Source of the DNA: an uncultured Pelagibacteraceae bacterium | GTDB taxonomy: Bacteria; Pseudomonadota; Alphaproteobacteria; Pelagibacterales; Pelagibacteraceae | Direction of reading: 5' to 3' | NCBI GenBank assembly: GCA_902609535.1 | Contig: CACLSF010000010.1 | Span: 1 to 32,750 of the forward strand | DNA length: 32,750 nucleotides | Part shown: positions 16,077-24,073 of the stretch, in pieces | Layout: each line of letters begins with the position of its first letter | Position numbering within the stretch: position 1 is the stretch's first letter | Made by a program: the position numbers and the translations under genes | The notes under the pieces: model-generated | What the model was told of the DNA's origin: nothing | Seen by the model: the letters and a program-made list of their open reading frames with translations, nothing else | Databases searched by the model: none

Positions 16077-17201
16077 ATGAATACACAAAATACAAAAAAA
16101 GACTTAGAACAACTAAATAAAATTATAATTAGCTATAATACAAAGCCACTTAAAGAAACTTTAATTTATGCTAATTATTGTAGATCAAAACTACCCAATT
16201 TAAATAACATTCCTCAATTTCATAATATTATTGGATTAATTAATTTTAGATTAAATGATTTAAATCAGGCGATATTCCATTTTAAGTTAGCTATTAAAAT
16301 AGATCCAAATTTTCACACAGCCTATTATAATTTAGGTTTAGTTTATTTTAATACTAAAAATTTAAATAAATCATATGATTTCCTCCTAGAGGCCTTAAAC
16401 ATAAAAAAAGATTATAAGCTTGCAAGAGATAAAATTATTGAATTATTATCTTTCTATAAACCTGATGATAATTCAAAAAATAAAATATTGAAGTTAAACG
16501 AAAAAATTATAAATATTCCAAGTAATATAGATTTTACAAGTAAAATAACTGATAAAAATATTATAGATTACTTTAAAAATTGCAAAGAAATTGTACTAAA
16601 AGACTTAAATGATACCTCATACAATAAAGTTCAAATATTTAGAAAAAAATCAATCTTTCTTAATTGTGAAAGGCATAAGGCAATTTTTTTCAAATATAAT
16701 TCAATACCAGAATTTTGTTTTGGGTGTTTCAAAGTAGTTATAGAGACTAAAAGTTTTTTTGACTTATTGAAAGTCTCTTTGATGTTTGATCAAATCAATT
16801 TTTTTGATAAATTTAATCGAAAAAATATGATTGATAAAAAAACAAATAAAGATGTATTTAAAAGCATAATTTATTGTACAAGTTTAGAAGAAGTTCTAGA
16901 TGTTGAAAAAAAAACTAACAAACTGTTTCAAACATTATTAGATGATTTTACAATTGAAAGTAAGCGGGGTTGTCACGAATACGCAATAGAATATCCAAAC
17001 TATAAAAAAATATATAAAAACCATTCTAAAATGATGAGTTTTCCTGACAAATGGTTAAATAATGAAAAAAAATTCGACTCAGAAAATTATAAGGAAGGTA
17101 TTCAAGAAAAAGTATTCGTTCATGATACTAAAAAAGGTATCTCATTACATGAATTTCTTATTATAAATAATTGGTTTAAAGATCAAAAATTATCACTTTA
17201 A
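16077..17201 (+). CDS. TPR protein with unrecognised Cys/His C-terminal domain
   Basis: I do not recognise a function. The first about 125 residues form TPR-like helices (FHNIIGLINFRLNDLNQAIFHFK, FHTAYYNLGLVYFNTKNLNKSY). Residues about 175-374 form a separate domain with a conserved-looking core: NCERHKAIFFKYNSIPEFCF continuing GCFKVVIET, then KNMIDKKTN, IIYCTSLEE and SKRGCHEYAIEYPNY. The C-x-x-R-H and C-F-G-C arrangement and later Cys-His suggest a metal site or redox thiols, but no family could be named with certainty. There is no signal peptide or membrane segment. It has its own start 64 nt after the tRNA-Gly and the same orientation as the flanking genes. Codon use is as AT-rich as its neighbours. 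Confidence 0.75.
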   Translation: MNTQNTKKDLEQLNKIIISYNTKPLKETLIYANYCRSKLPNLNNIPQFHNIIGLINFRLNDLNQAIFHFKLAIKIDPNFHTAYYNLGLVYFNTKNLNKSYDFLLEALNIKKDYKLARDKIIELLSFYKPDDNSKNKILKLNEKIINIPSNIDFTSKITDKNIIDYFKNCKEIVLKDLNDTSYNKVQIFRKKSIFLNCERHKAIFFKYNSIPEFCFGCFKVVIETKSFFDLLKVSLMFDQINFFDKFNRKNMIDKKTNKDVFKSIIYCTSLEEVLDVEKKTNKLFQTLLDDFTIESKRGCHEYAIEYPNYKKIYKNHSKMMSFPDKWLNNEKKFDSENYKEGIQEKVFVHDTKKGISLHEFLIINNWFKDQKLSL

Positions 17202-17255
17202 TCAGAGGACTATCTGCCGCTTGCATTTCCTAAATCAAATATTAAAAATGTAAAT

Positions 17256-17591
17256 ATGTCTGATTTAGCTGATAAAAAATGCATTCCTTGTGAAGGTGGA
17301 ATACCCAGTTTTAATTTAGAAGAAATTCATAAATATCTTAAGAAAGTTGATGGTTGGGATGTCGAATCAACTGATAAAAAAGATTATTATATAATTAAAA
17401 ATTTTGATTTTAATAATTTTTTAGAAAGTCAAATATTTGTAAATAAAGTTGGAGAGATAGCCGAACAAGAAGGTCATCATCCTGATATCTGGTTTGGTTG
17501 GGGATATGCAAAAGTCAAAATACAAACCCACGCTATTAATGGATTGCATGAGAGTGACTTTGTTCTTGCTGCAAAAATTGATAAAATTTAA
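17256..17591 (+). CDS. phhB: 4a-hydroxytetrahydrobiopterin dehydratase (PCD/DCoH)
   Basis: Dehydrates 4a-hydroxytetrahydropterin, recycling the pterin cofactor of aromatic amino acid hydroxylases; in bacteria lacking those it has been linked to molybdopterin or folate metabolism. The signature EQEGHHPDIWFGWGYAKVKIQ followed by THAINGLHESDF contains the catalytic histidines (about residues 74, 75 and 92). The 111 aa length is normal. The start at ATG 17256 gives MSDLADKKC, the usual opening. A possible promoter TTGCAT (17221) with a 16-nt spacer to TAAAAA would start transcription almost at the ATG. No phenylalanine hydroxylase gene is in the window. Confidence 0.93.
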   Translation: MSDLADKKCIPCEGGIPSFNLEEIHKYLKKVDGWDVESTDKKDYYIIKNFDFNNFLESQIFVNKVGEIAEQEGHHPDIWFGWGYAKVKIQTHAINGLHESDFVLAAKIDKI

Positions 17592-17597
17592 TAAGAC

Positions 17598-19142
17598 TTA
17601 ATGCTTAAAATGTCTAGTTTTTGAAAATACTAGAATAATGCCCAATCTATCTGCAAATTTAATAATTTCTTTATCACGAATAGATCCAGAAGGTTGAATT
17701 ATTGCGCTCACTCCATTTTGAACTAATGTTTCAATTCCATCAACAAAAGGAAAAAATGCATCTGATGCTCCTATAATTATATCGTTTTCACCAATTTGTT
17801 GGAATTTTTTCATTTTATCTATTGCTATTTTACAACTATCTAATCTACTTGGTTGACCTGATCCTATCCCAATAGTGGAACTATTTCTTGTTAAAACAAT
17901 TGCATTAGATTTTACATTTCTACACACATTAAAAGCAAATAACAGTTCATCTAAAATTTTTTTACTTGGTTTAATTTTGGATACAACTTTAAAATTATTT
18001 TTTTTAAATGTTTTGTTATCCAAAGTTTGGAGTAATAAAGTTTCAAAGTTACTTGTTATATTAATCATGCTATGTTCTCGTAGCTTTGATGCATCAATTA
18101 ATCTTAAATTTTTCTTCTTTTTTAGAATTTTTAGAGAGTCTTTATCAAAACCAAGTCCAATTATGACCTCATAAAATATTTTATTTAATTCCAGAGCAAT
18201 TTTCTTACTTACCTTAAAATTACACGAAACAATTCCCCCGAATGCACTGATAGGATCACATGATAGAGCCTCTTTGTAACTATTTATTTTGCTACTATTT
18301 ATTGAAACGCCACATGGATTTGCATGTTTAACAATTACAGTTCCTATATTTTTTGGAAGCGTTTGTGAAATATTTAAAGCTGAATAAATATCATTATAAT
18401 TATTATAACTTAACTTTTTTCCATTTAACTGTGATATTTTTAAATCATTATTTTTGCTATAAATTGCTGATCGCTGATGAGGGTTTTCACCATATCTTAA
18501 TACCTCAACCAAATTTCCATAAATAGTTTTTTTTTGAGAAAAAAAGTTTTTATTTTCACTATTTAAGTATCCTGAAATGACGGAATCATAATATGCAGTT
18601 AAATTGAATGCCTCTTGAGACAGCTTTTTTCTAAACTCCAAACTTGTAGAGCCTTTATTTTTTTCAAAATCAGCTATAAATTCTTTATATTGATTTGGAG
18701 AAGTTAAAACAGTTGTACTCTTATAATTTTTAGCTGCAGCTCTGACAAGAGTGGGGCCTCCAATGTCTATATTTTCAATGAGTTTAGTATGATTTTTTGT
18801 ATTTTTTAATATTTCTTCAAAAGGATAAAAATTAACTATTACTATATCTATTTCATCATAATCAAGCTTTTTAAGTTCTTTTTTGTGTTTTTTATTTTCT
18901 CTCTTACTTAAAATACCCGCATACAACTTTGGATGAAGTGTTTTAACTCTACCATCTAAAATCTCATCAGAATTAGTATAGTCTGATACCTCTATACATT
19001 TGTATCCTAATCTTTTAATTTCTTTAGATGTTCCTCCTGAACTTATGACATCAACTTTGTATTTTTTAAGTGTATTCAAAATTAACCTAATTTCTGATTT
19101 ATCAGTGAGAGATAAAATTGCCTTTTTAATTTTTTTACTCAT
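17598..19142 (-). CDS. purH: Bifunctional AICAR transformylase / IMP cyclohydrolase (PurH)
   Basis: Catalyses the last two steps of IMP synthesis. The N-terminal MGS-like cyclohydrolase domain (about 1-195) shows ILSLTDKSEI, SSGGTSKEIKRLG and GRVKTLHPKLYAGIL. The C-terminal transformylase domain shows LRYGENPHQRSA, VIVKHANPCGVS (about 268-279, catalytic Lys-His), DPISAFGGIVSCN, IGSGQPSRLDS and FFPFVDGIE. The 514 aa length is slightly short but complete. It is the last gene of rpe-heparinase-like-purH, overlapping its upstream neighbour by 4 nt (ATGA). It also consumes the AICAR released by HisF. Confidence 0.97.
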   Translation of the reverse strand: MSKKIKKAILSLTDKSEIRLILNTLKKYKVDVISSGGTSKEIKRLGYKCIEVSDYTNSDEILDGRVKTLHPKLYAGILSKRENKKHKKELKKLDYDEIDIVIVNFYPFEEILKNTKNHTKLIENIDIGGPTLVRAAAKNYKSTTVLTSPNQYKEFIADFEKNKGSTSLEFRKKLSQEAFNLTAYYDSVISGYLNSENKNFFSQKKTIYGNLVEVLRYGENPHQRSAIYSKNNDLKISQLNGKKLSYNNYNDIYSALNISQTLPKNIGTVIVKHANPCGVSINSSKINSYKEALSCDPISAFGGIVSCNFKVSKKIALELNKIFYEVIIGLGFDKDSLKILKKKKNLRLIDASKLREHSMINITSNFETLLLQTLDNKTFKKNNFKVVSKIKPSKKILDELLFAFNVCRNVKSNAIVLTRNSSTIGIGSGQPSRLDSCKIAIDKMKKFQQIGENDIIIGASDAFFPFVDGIETLVQNGVSAIIQPSGSIRDKEIIKFADRLGIILVFSKTRHFKH

Positions 19143-20767
19143 ATCTTGCTAATTCGCCATTCAATTGACTGTTCATTATTTTGAGTAACACCTGAAATAA
19201 AAATATTCTGGTTCTCAATATATTTATTTTTATTACCGAAATATAGCCCAGTTTCAACCCCTATCAATCCATCATTTGAATAAAATCTCCATCCAGAATT
19301 CTCTAGTTCAATCAAGACAGATTTGTTATCCTGAAGCTTTGTTATTTTAATATTTGGTAACAGATGGAATCTTATTTCAAAGTTTGTAACTTTAAAATTC
19401 TTTTTTTTTATTAATATTTCTTTTCCAAAAAGAATATTTTTGTCAGGGTTAAATTCCAAATTTCTTTGATGAATTACTCCATATCTTGATAAATATCCAT
19501 CATGTGAACATTTGATACTCCAATAATTTTTTTCATAATTTATTTGATTGTCAAATGTTTTAAACCCTTTGCTAATTATACTTGAACCTTTTCCATTTTT
19601 TTTGAAATTACAAGCAGAAGAATTATCCAAAATTAATGTTGAGTGAGTTGCTGTTGATTTTGAAATTGAATTAAGTTGATGATTAGGGTCTTGAAAAAAA
19701 CCAGAATTTGTAATTAATTTTTTATCTTTAAAAAAAAATTCAAATGATAATGGTCCACTTTGGTAATTTTCAGAGAAATTTTTAGCAGGATTACTACCTG
19801 TATCCATAGCAAGAACTGCATTTTTATTTTTTAATATTGTATATCCTGATACGTTGAACTTATCATGCTTAAACTTATACCTAAAAAGGGATAAATATTT
19901 ATCAAAATCTTTATTATGAGAACTATTGTTTCCATTAAATAATAAGCTTTGTTTAAATGATCCCCAAATAAAATCGTAAGATTTACCAAGATAATGAATA
20001 ATTTCACTTAAGTACTCTGGAACATCGTTCAGAGAGTCTTTTAAAAGTTCTCTTATCAAAATAAAATATTTTAAATAAAAAACCATCTGCCTAATATTTC
20101 TTGATTTTGGAAAGTAGTCATTATCAAAAGAAGTATTTATAATTTTTTTAAGTAAATCTAATCCATACTCTAAAAAACTATTATTTTTATAGGATATTCC
20201 TGCTAGTGTTATTGCTGTACACCCAATCATTTTATCATTTAAGTCAGAGGATCTATCAATTTCATTGATTAAATGATTTACTTGCTTACTGATTATTTCG
20301 TTGAAACTATTTTTATAGTTATTGCTAGACTCATCATAAGTTATTTTTGAATTTGAAATCCAAGCTATTATCCTTTTGGAAATAATATCTATTTCCCAAC
20401 TCCTTGTTTCGTAATTTTGATTTTTTTTTATCCAATTTTCAATAATTGACTGAGTAACTTCATTAGAAGATTTAAGATCTATTGAAAAAAGCCAATAAAA
20501 ACTATGAAGTTTTTTAAAATCATTATAATTTAAATATTTGTTTTCCCATATAGATTGAACATTAAAATCTTCAATTTTTATTTTTTGTTTTTCATATTTT
20601 ATTAATGAACTAAGTATATTGAGACTTGGTTGATAAACTAAAACATTTTCATCAACTCTTGAAATTTTTCTATTATAAATAGACGATTTTAAATAAATTT
20701 TTCGTATTTGGTTTTTAAGGATTAAATAAAATTCATTGATATAGCTAAAAGAACTTTTTAAAAACAT
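19139..20767 (-). CDS. Heparinase II/III-like protein
   Basis: Two-domain protein of the alginate-lyase/heparinase II/III type: an N-terminal alpha/alpha toroid-like region (about 60-300; KLHSFYWLFSIDLKSS, SWEIDIISKRIIAWI, IRQMVFYLKYFILIRELL) and a C-terminal beta-sandwich (about 310-542). Family features are the GYTILKNKNAVLAMDTGS strand pair, GPLSFEFFFKDKKLITNSGF and STATHSTLILDNSSAC with the conserved His. No signal peptide is evident, so despite the family name it may not be a secreted polysaccharide lyase. Genes of this family between rpe and purH are common in alphaproteobacteria, suggesting a conserved housekeeping or envelope role. It is 542 aa, with 1 nt to rpe upstream. Confidence 0.85.
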   Translation of the reverse strand: MFLKSSFSYINEFYLILKNQIRKIYLKSSIYNRKISRVDENVLVYQPSLNILSSLIKYEKQKIKIEDFNVQSIWENKYLNYNDFKKLHSFYWLFSIDLKSSNEVTQSIIENWIKKNQNYETRSWEIDIISKRIIAWISNSKITYDESSNNYKNSFNEIISKQVNHLINEIDRSSDLNDKMIGCTAITLAGISYKNNSFLEYGLDLLKKIINTSFDNDYFPKSRNIRQMVFYLKYFILIRELLKDSLNDVPEYLSEIIHYLGKSYDFIWGSFKQSLLFNGNNSSHNKDFDKYLSLFRYKFKHDKFNVSGYTILKNKNAVLAMDTGSNPAKNFSENYQSGPLSFEFFFKDKKLITNSGFFQDPNHQLNSISKSTATHSTLILDNSSACNFKKNGKGSSIISKGFKTFDNQINYEKNYWSIKCSHDGYLSRYGVIHQRNLEFNPDKNILFGKEILIKKKNFKVTNFEIRFHLLPNIKITKLQDNKSVLIELENSGWRFYSNDGLIGVETGLYFGNKNKYIENQNIFISGVTQNNEQSIEWRISKI

Positions 20768-20768
20768 T

Positions 20769-21428
20769 TTACATTGATTTCAGTTTTTCAATATTAGTTT
20801 TGATATTACCATTATTTTCCTTGAAAACTGTAGTTCCAGATACCAAAATATCAGCTCCAGCCTCTAAAACTATTTTTGAATTACTAAAATTAATTCCTCC
20901 ATCAACTTCAATATCAAAGTGATATTGATTTTCGTCTTTTATTTTTTTCAGTTCTTTTATTTTATCTAATACCTCTGGCATAAATTTTTGCCCACCAAAA
21001 CCAGGATTAACACTCATAACAAGAACTAAATCAATATTATCTATTTCACCAATCAAAGTGTTTATTTCAGTTTTTGGATTTAATGATACACCAACTTTTT
21101 TGCCAAATCTTTTTATCAAACTTATAGATTCTTTTAAATTTTTAGTAGCCTCAGGGTGAATAGTTATTATATCAGCACCAGCATTTGCATAATTTTCAAT
21201 GTAATCATGTACTGGAGAAATCATTAAGTGTACATCAAATGGAAGCTTAGTATATTTTCTTAAGTTTTTTATTACCGGAGGTCCTATTGTTAAATTTGGA
21301 ACAAAGTGACCGTCCATTACATCGACATGTATCAAGTCAGCTCCACCTTGTTCGAGCCTTTTAATTTCATTACCTAGCTGACTGAAGTTAGCAGATAATA
21401 TAGATGGTGAAATTTGAATTTTTTTCAT
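20769..21428 (-). CDS. rpe: Ribulose-phosphate 3-epimerase (Rpe)
   Basis: Interconverts ribulose-5-phosphate and xylulose-5-phosphate as a metal-dependent TIM barrel. Motifs are ISPSILSANFSQLG, DLIHVDVMDGHFVPNLTIGP (metal His/Asp), PFDVHLMI, ADIITIHPEA, LVLVMSVNPGFGGQKF and FDIEVDGGI with the second catalytic Asp. The 219 aa length is normal. The start MKKIQISPS is at an ATG directly abutting a hairpin (21429-21453) with no Shine-Dalgarno sequence visible. First gene of the rpe-heparinase-like-purH run. Confidence 0.97.
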   Translation of the reverse strand: MKKIQISPSILSANFSQLGNEIKRLEQGGADLIHVDVMDGHFVPNLTIGPPVIKNLRKYTKLPFDVHLMISPVHDYIENYANAGADIITIHPEATKNLKESISLIKRFGKKVGVSLNPKTEINTLIGEIDNIDLVLVMSVNPGFGGQKFMPEVLDKIKELKKIKDENQYHFDIEVDGGINFSNSKIVLEAGADILVSGTTVFKENNGNIKTNIEKLKSM

Positions 21429-21453
21429 TTGATACCAAAAATATTAGTATCAA
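21429..21453. other. Perfect inverted repeat abutting the rpe start codon
   Basis: TTGATAC (21429-21435) and GTATCAA (21447-21453) form a 7-bp stem with an 11-nt loop. On the minus strand the 3' arm touches the rpe ATG. On the plus strand the hairpin is followed by six T residues, which resembles an intrinsic terminator, but no plus-strand gene lies upstream. It could modulate rpe translation or block antisense transcription. Confidence 0.4.
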
Positions 21454-21471
21454 TTTTTTGTTCTATTTGAA

Positions 21472-21822
21472 TTAGTTTTTACTGAATATTCTATATATTT
21501 CTCGAGCAATTTCACTTTCAAGAGGAAACGAAAGCATACCCATAACTGAATAACCAAGTAAATAAGGCATTAAATAGAAACGACCCATGTAAAAGAACCA
21601 AGCCACATAAAGTGGTACTAAAGGTCCTATAATGAAGCTTGGAGTAATTGGCTTAAATATTTTTATAAGTGGGTTTGTTAGTTTCACAAATACTTTCATA
21701 AAGAAAAATTGTGAATCTTCCTTCTGAAATATATTCATCGCAACTCGCCCAATTAGAGTCCACATTATAACTCCAAGGATATAATCAATTATATAAACTA
21801 AAGGATGAAAGTTTGCTGACAT
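21472..21822 (-). CDS. Small integral membrane protein, YggT-like
   Basis: 116-residue protein with two or three hydrophobic stretches (about 8-27, 62-80 and 82-98). The segment FFMKVFVKLTNPLIKIFKPI followed by TPSFIIGPLVPLYVAWF recalls the YggT family pattern, in which a NP-x-x-R/K-hydrophobic-P segment precedes a transmembrane helix. The N- and C-termini do not match what I know of YggT, so membership is tentative. No Shine-Dalgarno sequence is visible, and a GC-rich hairpin ends 13 nt upstream of the start. It sits between the sodium:solute symporter and rpe on the same strand. Confidence 0.55.
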   Translation of the reverse strand: MSANFHPLVYIIDYILGVIMWTLIGRVAMNIFQKEDSQFFFMKVFVKLTNPLIKIFKPITPSFIIGPLVPLYVAWFFYMGRFYLMPYLLGYSVMGMLSFPLESEIAREIYRIFSKN

Positions 21823-21835
21823 TTTCGATTTTATC

Positions 21836-21858
21836 TAGGGGCGAAAATTTCGCCCCTA
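21836..21858 (-). terminator. GC-rich hairpin after the symporter gene (terminator-like)
   Basis: TAGGGGCGAAA and TTTCGCCCCTA form an 11-bp perfect inverted repeat around one central base. In practice this is an 8-bp GC-rich stem with a 7-nt loop. It lies 17 nt beyond the symporter stop codon and 13 nt before the next start. A U-run does not follow on either strand, so it is terminator-like rather than a textbook intrinsic terminator. It stands out sharply from the AT-rich surroundings. Confidence 0.55.
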
Positions 21859-21874
21859 AAATAATATATTTTAA

Positions 21875-23689
21875 TTAATGTTGTTTTCCAAGTATGGTTT
21901 TACCGCTTGGTATACGTACATCATCAACCATTTTCTGAGTAGCTGCGTCTGGTGCTGCAGTTATTAAGCTGACAACAATCATCGAAACTAAACTCACTGA
22001 TGCTCCAACTATTCCAAAAGTTAGTTGAGTTATGCCTAAGAAACCAGATCCACCATTTCGTACCCAAATTAAATACGCAGTACCTGAGATCAGTCCTAGT
22101 AACATACCTGCAACAGCTCCTGGTGCATTAGCTCTCTTCCACCATACACCAAGTACAAGTGGGAAGAATAGTCCAGACATCGCAAAGTCAAAAGCCCAAA
22201 TTACTGAACCTAGAATACCTTGTATCTCTAGTGCAGCAATTGTAGCTCCTGCAAAACCAATCAATACAAGTAATACCCTTGCAACAATTAATCTTTTTGC
22301 AGTTTCAGCTTTTGGATTAATGATTTTGTAGTAAACATCATGTGATAACGCATTTGAAATAGCTAAAACTAATCCATCCGCAGTTGACATGGCAGCAGCC
22401 ATACCTCCAGCAGCAACTAGTCCAGATATAACATAAGGTAATCCAGCAATTTCAGGTGTTGCTAATACTACAGCACTTCCCTTCATGAAGAACTCATTTA
22501 GTTCTAGAGTTCCATTGCCATTAAAGTCACTTACAAACATTAAATTAGCTTGGTTCCAGTTTTGATACCAGTCAAGTGCTTGAACATCAGCAACTGATTT
22601 ACCAATGATACCTGTAGCCAAAGTAGGATCCATCAATGAAATTTTTGATAGAGTAGCTAACATTGGAGCAGAAGAGTAAAGTAGGAATATAAAGAATAAC
22701 GACCAACCTACTGATCTTCTAGCTGTTCTTACACTTGGAGTAGTAAAGTATCTCATCATAACGTGAGGTAATGAAGCTGTTCCTGCCATCATACATACTG
22801 CTAATGAAATAAACGCCCAAGGTGTTGCATTAACTGAAGAGTGCGGTTTAGTAATTCCCGCTAATCCTTTTGGAACTGTAGCTAAATCTGCAGCTGAGTT
22901 TTTAACAAATCCAAATTGACCTTCAAGTTCTGCAATTCTTGCTACTTCGTCAGCTAACATGAAGTGTGGGAAGAAACCTGCACCAATATTGTTACTTATC
23001 CAGAACACCGGAAGTAAATAAGCAATAATTAATACAATATATTGAGCAACTTGTGTCCAAGTTACCGCTCTCATTCCACCAAGCATTGAGCACATCAAAA
23101 TACTAAGTAGTCCAACATAAACTGCTATATTAAATGGAATATCTAAAGCAACAGAAGCAATAGTTCCTGTAGCGTTAATTTGAGCAGTCACATAAGTGAA
23201 TGATGCAACAGTTAAGACAATAACAGCACTAAATCTTGCTAAGTTACCACCGTAACGAGTTCCTATAAAATCTGGTACAGTATAACATCCAAATTTTCTA
23301 AGATATGGTGCTAACAAAGATGCAACTAGTACATATCCACCGGTCCATCCAACAAGCAGTGCCATATAACCATAGCCTTTAAAATAAATACCACCTGCCA
23401 TGGCTACAAAAGATGCACCAGACATCCAGTCTGCTGCAGTTGCCATTCCATTAAATACGGTAGGTACTTGCCTTCCAGCTACGTAATAAGCGTCTGTTTG
23501 AAGTGTTCTTGATAACCAACCAATTAAAGCATAAATCAAAACTGTAAAAGCAACAAAAAAGATACCAATCATTTTTGCTGACATTCCAGCTTGTTCAGCT
23601 ATGGCCATTATGATGATAAATACTAGAAAACCTCCAGTATATATCCCATAGACTTTAGGTAAGTTATCTATAAATTTACCTTTAATCAT
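21875..23689 (-). CDS. Sodium:solute symporter large subunit (VC_2705/ActP-like)
   Basis: Inner-membrane sodium-coupled transporter of the SSS family, with about 13 hydrophobic helices over 604 aa. Typical segments are YYVAGRQVPTVFNGMATAAD, WMSGASFVAMAGGIYFKGYG, LVGWTGGYVLVA, TVPDFIGTRYGG, SYSTADGL-like GMAAAMSTADGLVLAISNAL, and VLLVLIGFAGATIAA. Pairing with a DUF4212 small subunit (4-nt ATGA overlap) assigns it to the two-component VC_2705 subfamily. The substrate is not readable from sequence; acetate or another short organic acid is likely because acs lies about 1 kb away. A loop at residues 388-399 (DFNGNGTLELNE) matches an EF-hand calcium site. Confidence 0.9.
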   Translation of the reverse strand: MIKGKFIDNLPKVYGIYTGGFLVFIIIMAIAEQAGMSAKMIGIFFVAFTVLIYALIGWLSRTLQTDAYYVAGRQVPTVFNGMATAADWMSGASFVAMAGGIYFKGYGYMALLVGWTGGYVLVASLLAPYLRKFGCYTVPDFIGTRYGGNLARFSAVIVLTVASFTYVTAQINATGTIASVALDIPFNIAVYVGLLSILMCSMLGGMRAVTWTQVAQYIVLIIAYLLPVFWISNNIGAGFFPHFMLADEVARIAELEGQFGFVKNSAADLATVPKGLAGITKPHSSVNATPWAFISLAVCMMAGTASLPHVMMRYFTTPSVRTARRSVGWSLFFIFLLYSSAPMLATLSKISLMDPTLATGIIGKSVADVQALDWYQNWNQANLMFVSDFNGNGTLELNEFFMKGSAVVLATPEIAGLPYVISGLVAAGGMAAAMSTADGLVLAISNALSHDVYYKIINPKAETAKRLIVARVLLVLIGFAGATIAALEIQGILGSVIWAFDFAMSGLFFPLVLGVWWKRANAPGAVAGMLLGLISGTAYLIWVRNGGSGFLGITQLTFGIVGASVSLVSMIVVSLITAAPDAATQKMVDDVRIPSGKTILGKQH

Positions 23690-23952
23690 TGTTCGCCCTC
23701 TCTTTCAGTAAATCCGAACTCATCATCTATTTTCTCTTGTCGACCAGCAAACCAGAAAATTAGAATGACGAAAATTGCAAGTGATCCCTGACATGTAAAC
23801 CAATACGTTAAAGGATATCCAAATGGTTTAATGCTAGATTCTTGCATTTCGGCTCCGAAAAGAAAGATGCCAATTGAGAAAACAAACCAAATTGCTAATG
23901 TGATAAAGAGCAAATTTCTGGTTTTTTCCCAGTGTTGTTCTTGTTTTGACAT
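23686..23952 (-). CDS. DUF4212 sodium:solute symporter small subunit
   Basis: 88-residue membrane protein with two hydrophobic helices (about 13-31 and 49-68) and a charged C-terminus (GRQEKIDDEFGFTEREGE). The pattern WxxTRNLLFITLAIWF, then FGYPLTYWFTCQGSLAIFVIL, is characteristic of the small subunit that accompanies VC_2705-type symporters. It precedes the large-subunit gene with an ATGA overlap. Its AGGAG ribosome-binding site (23962-23966), 9 nt from the ATG, is one of the few strong Shine-Dalgarno sequences in this window, implying high expression. Confidence 0.9.
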   Translation of the reverse strand: MSKQEQHWEKTRNLLFITLAIWFVFSIGIFLFGAEMQESSIKPFGYPLTYWFTCQGSLAIFVILIFWFAGRQEKIDDEFGFTEREGEQ

Positions 23953-24044
23953 TTTTTCTCTCTCCTATAGGTTAAAGAAAGAACCATACCGATAATCAAA
24001 CTTATTTAAACCCTTAAAAACACTCGATATTGTGTCATTTTTAC

Positions 24045-24073
24045 ATTATACATCAACATATTAGTTAGATAAA
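24045..24073 (-). promoter_or_regulatory. Candidate promoter of the symporter operon
   Basis: On the minus strand a perfect TATAAT (24050-24045) lies 17 nt after a weak -35 TTTATC (24073-24068). It would produce a leader of about 86 nt ending in the strong AGGAG site. The site overlaps the start codon of the divergent hypothetical gene, so transcription of the two directions may interfere. The -35 match is poor. Confidence 0.4.
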
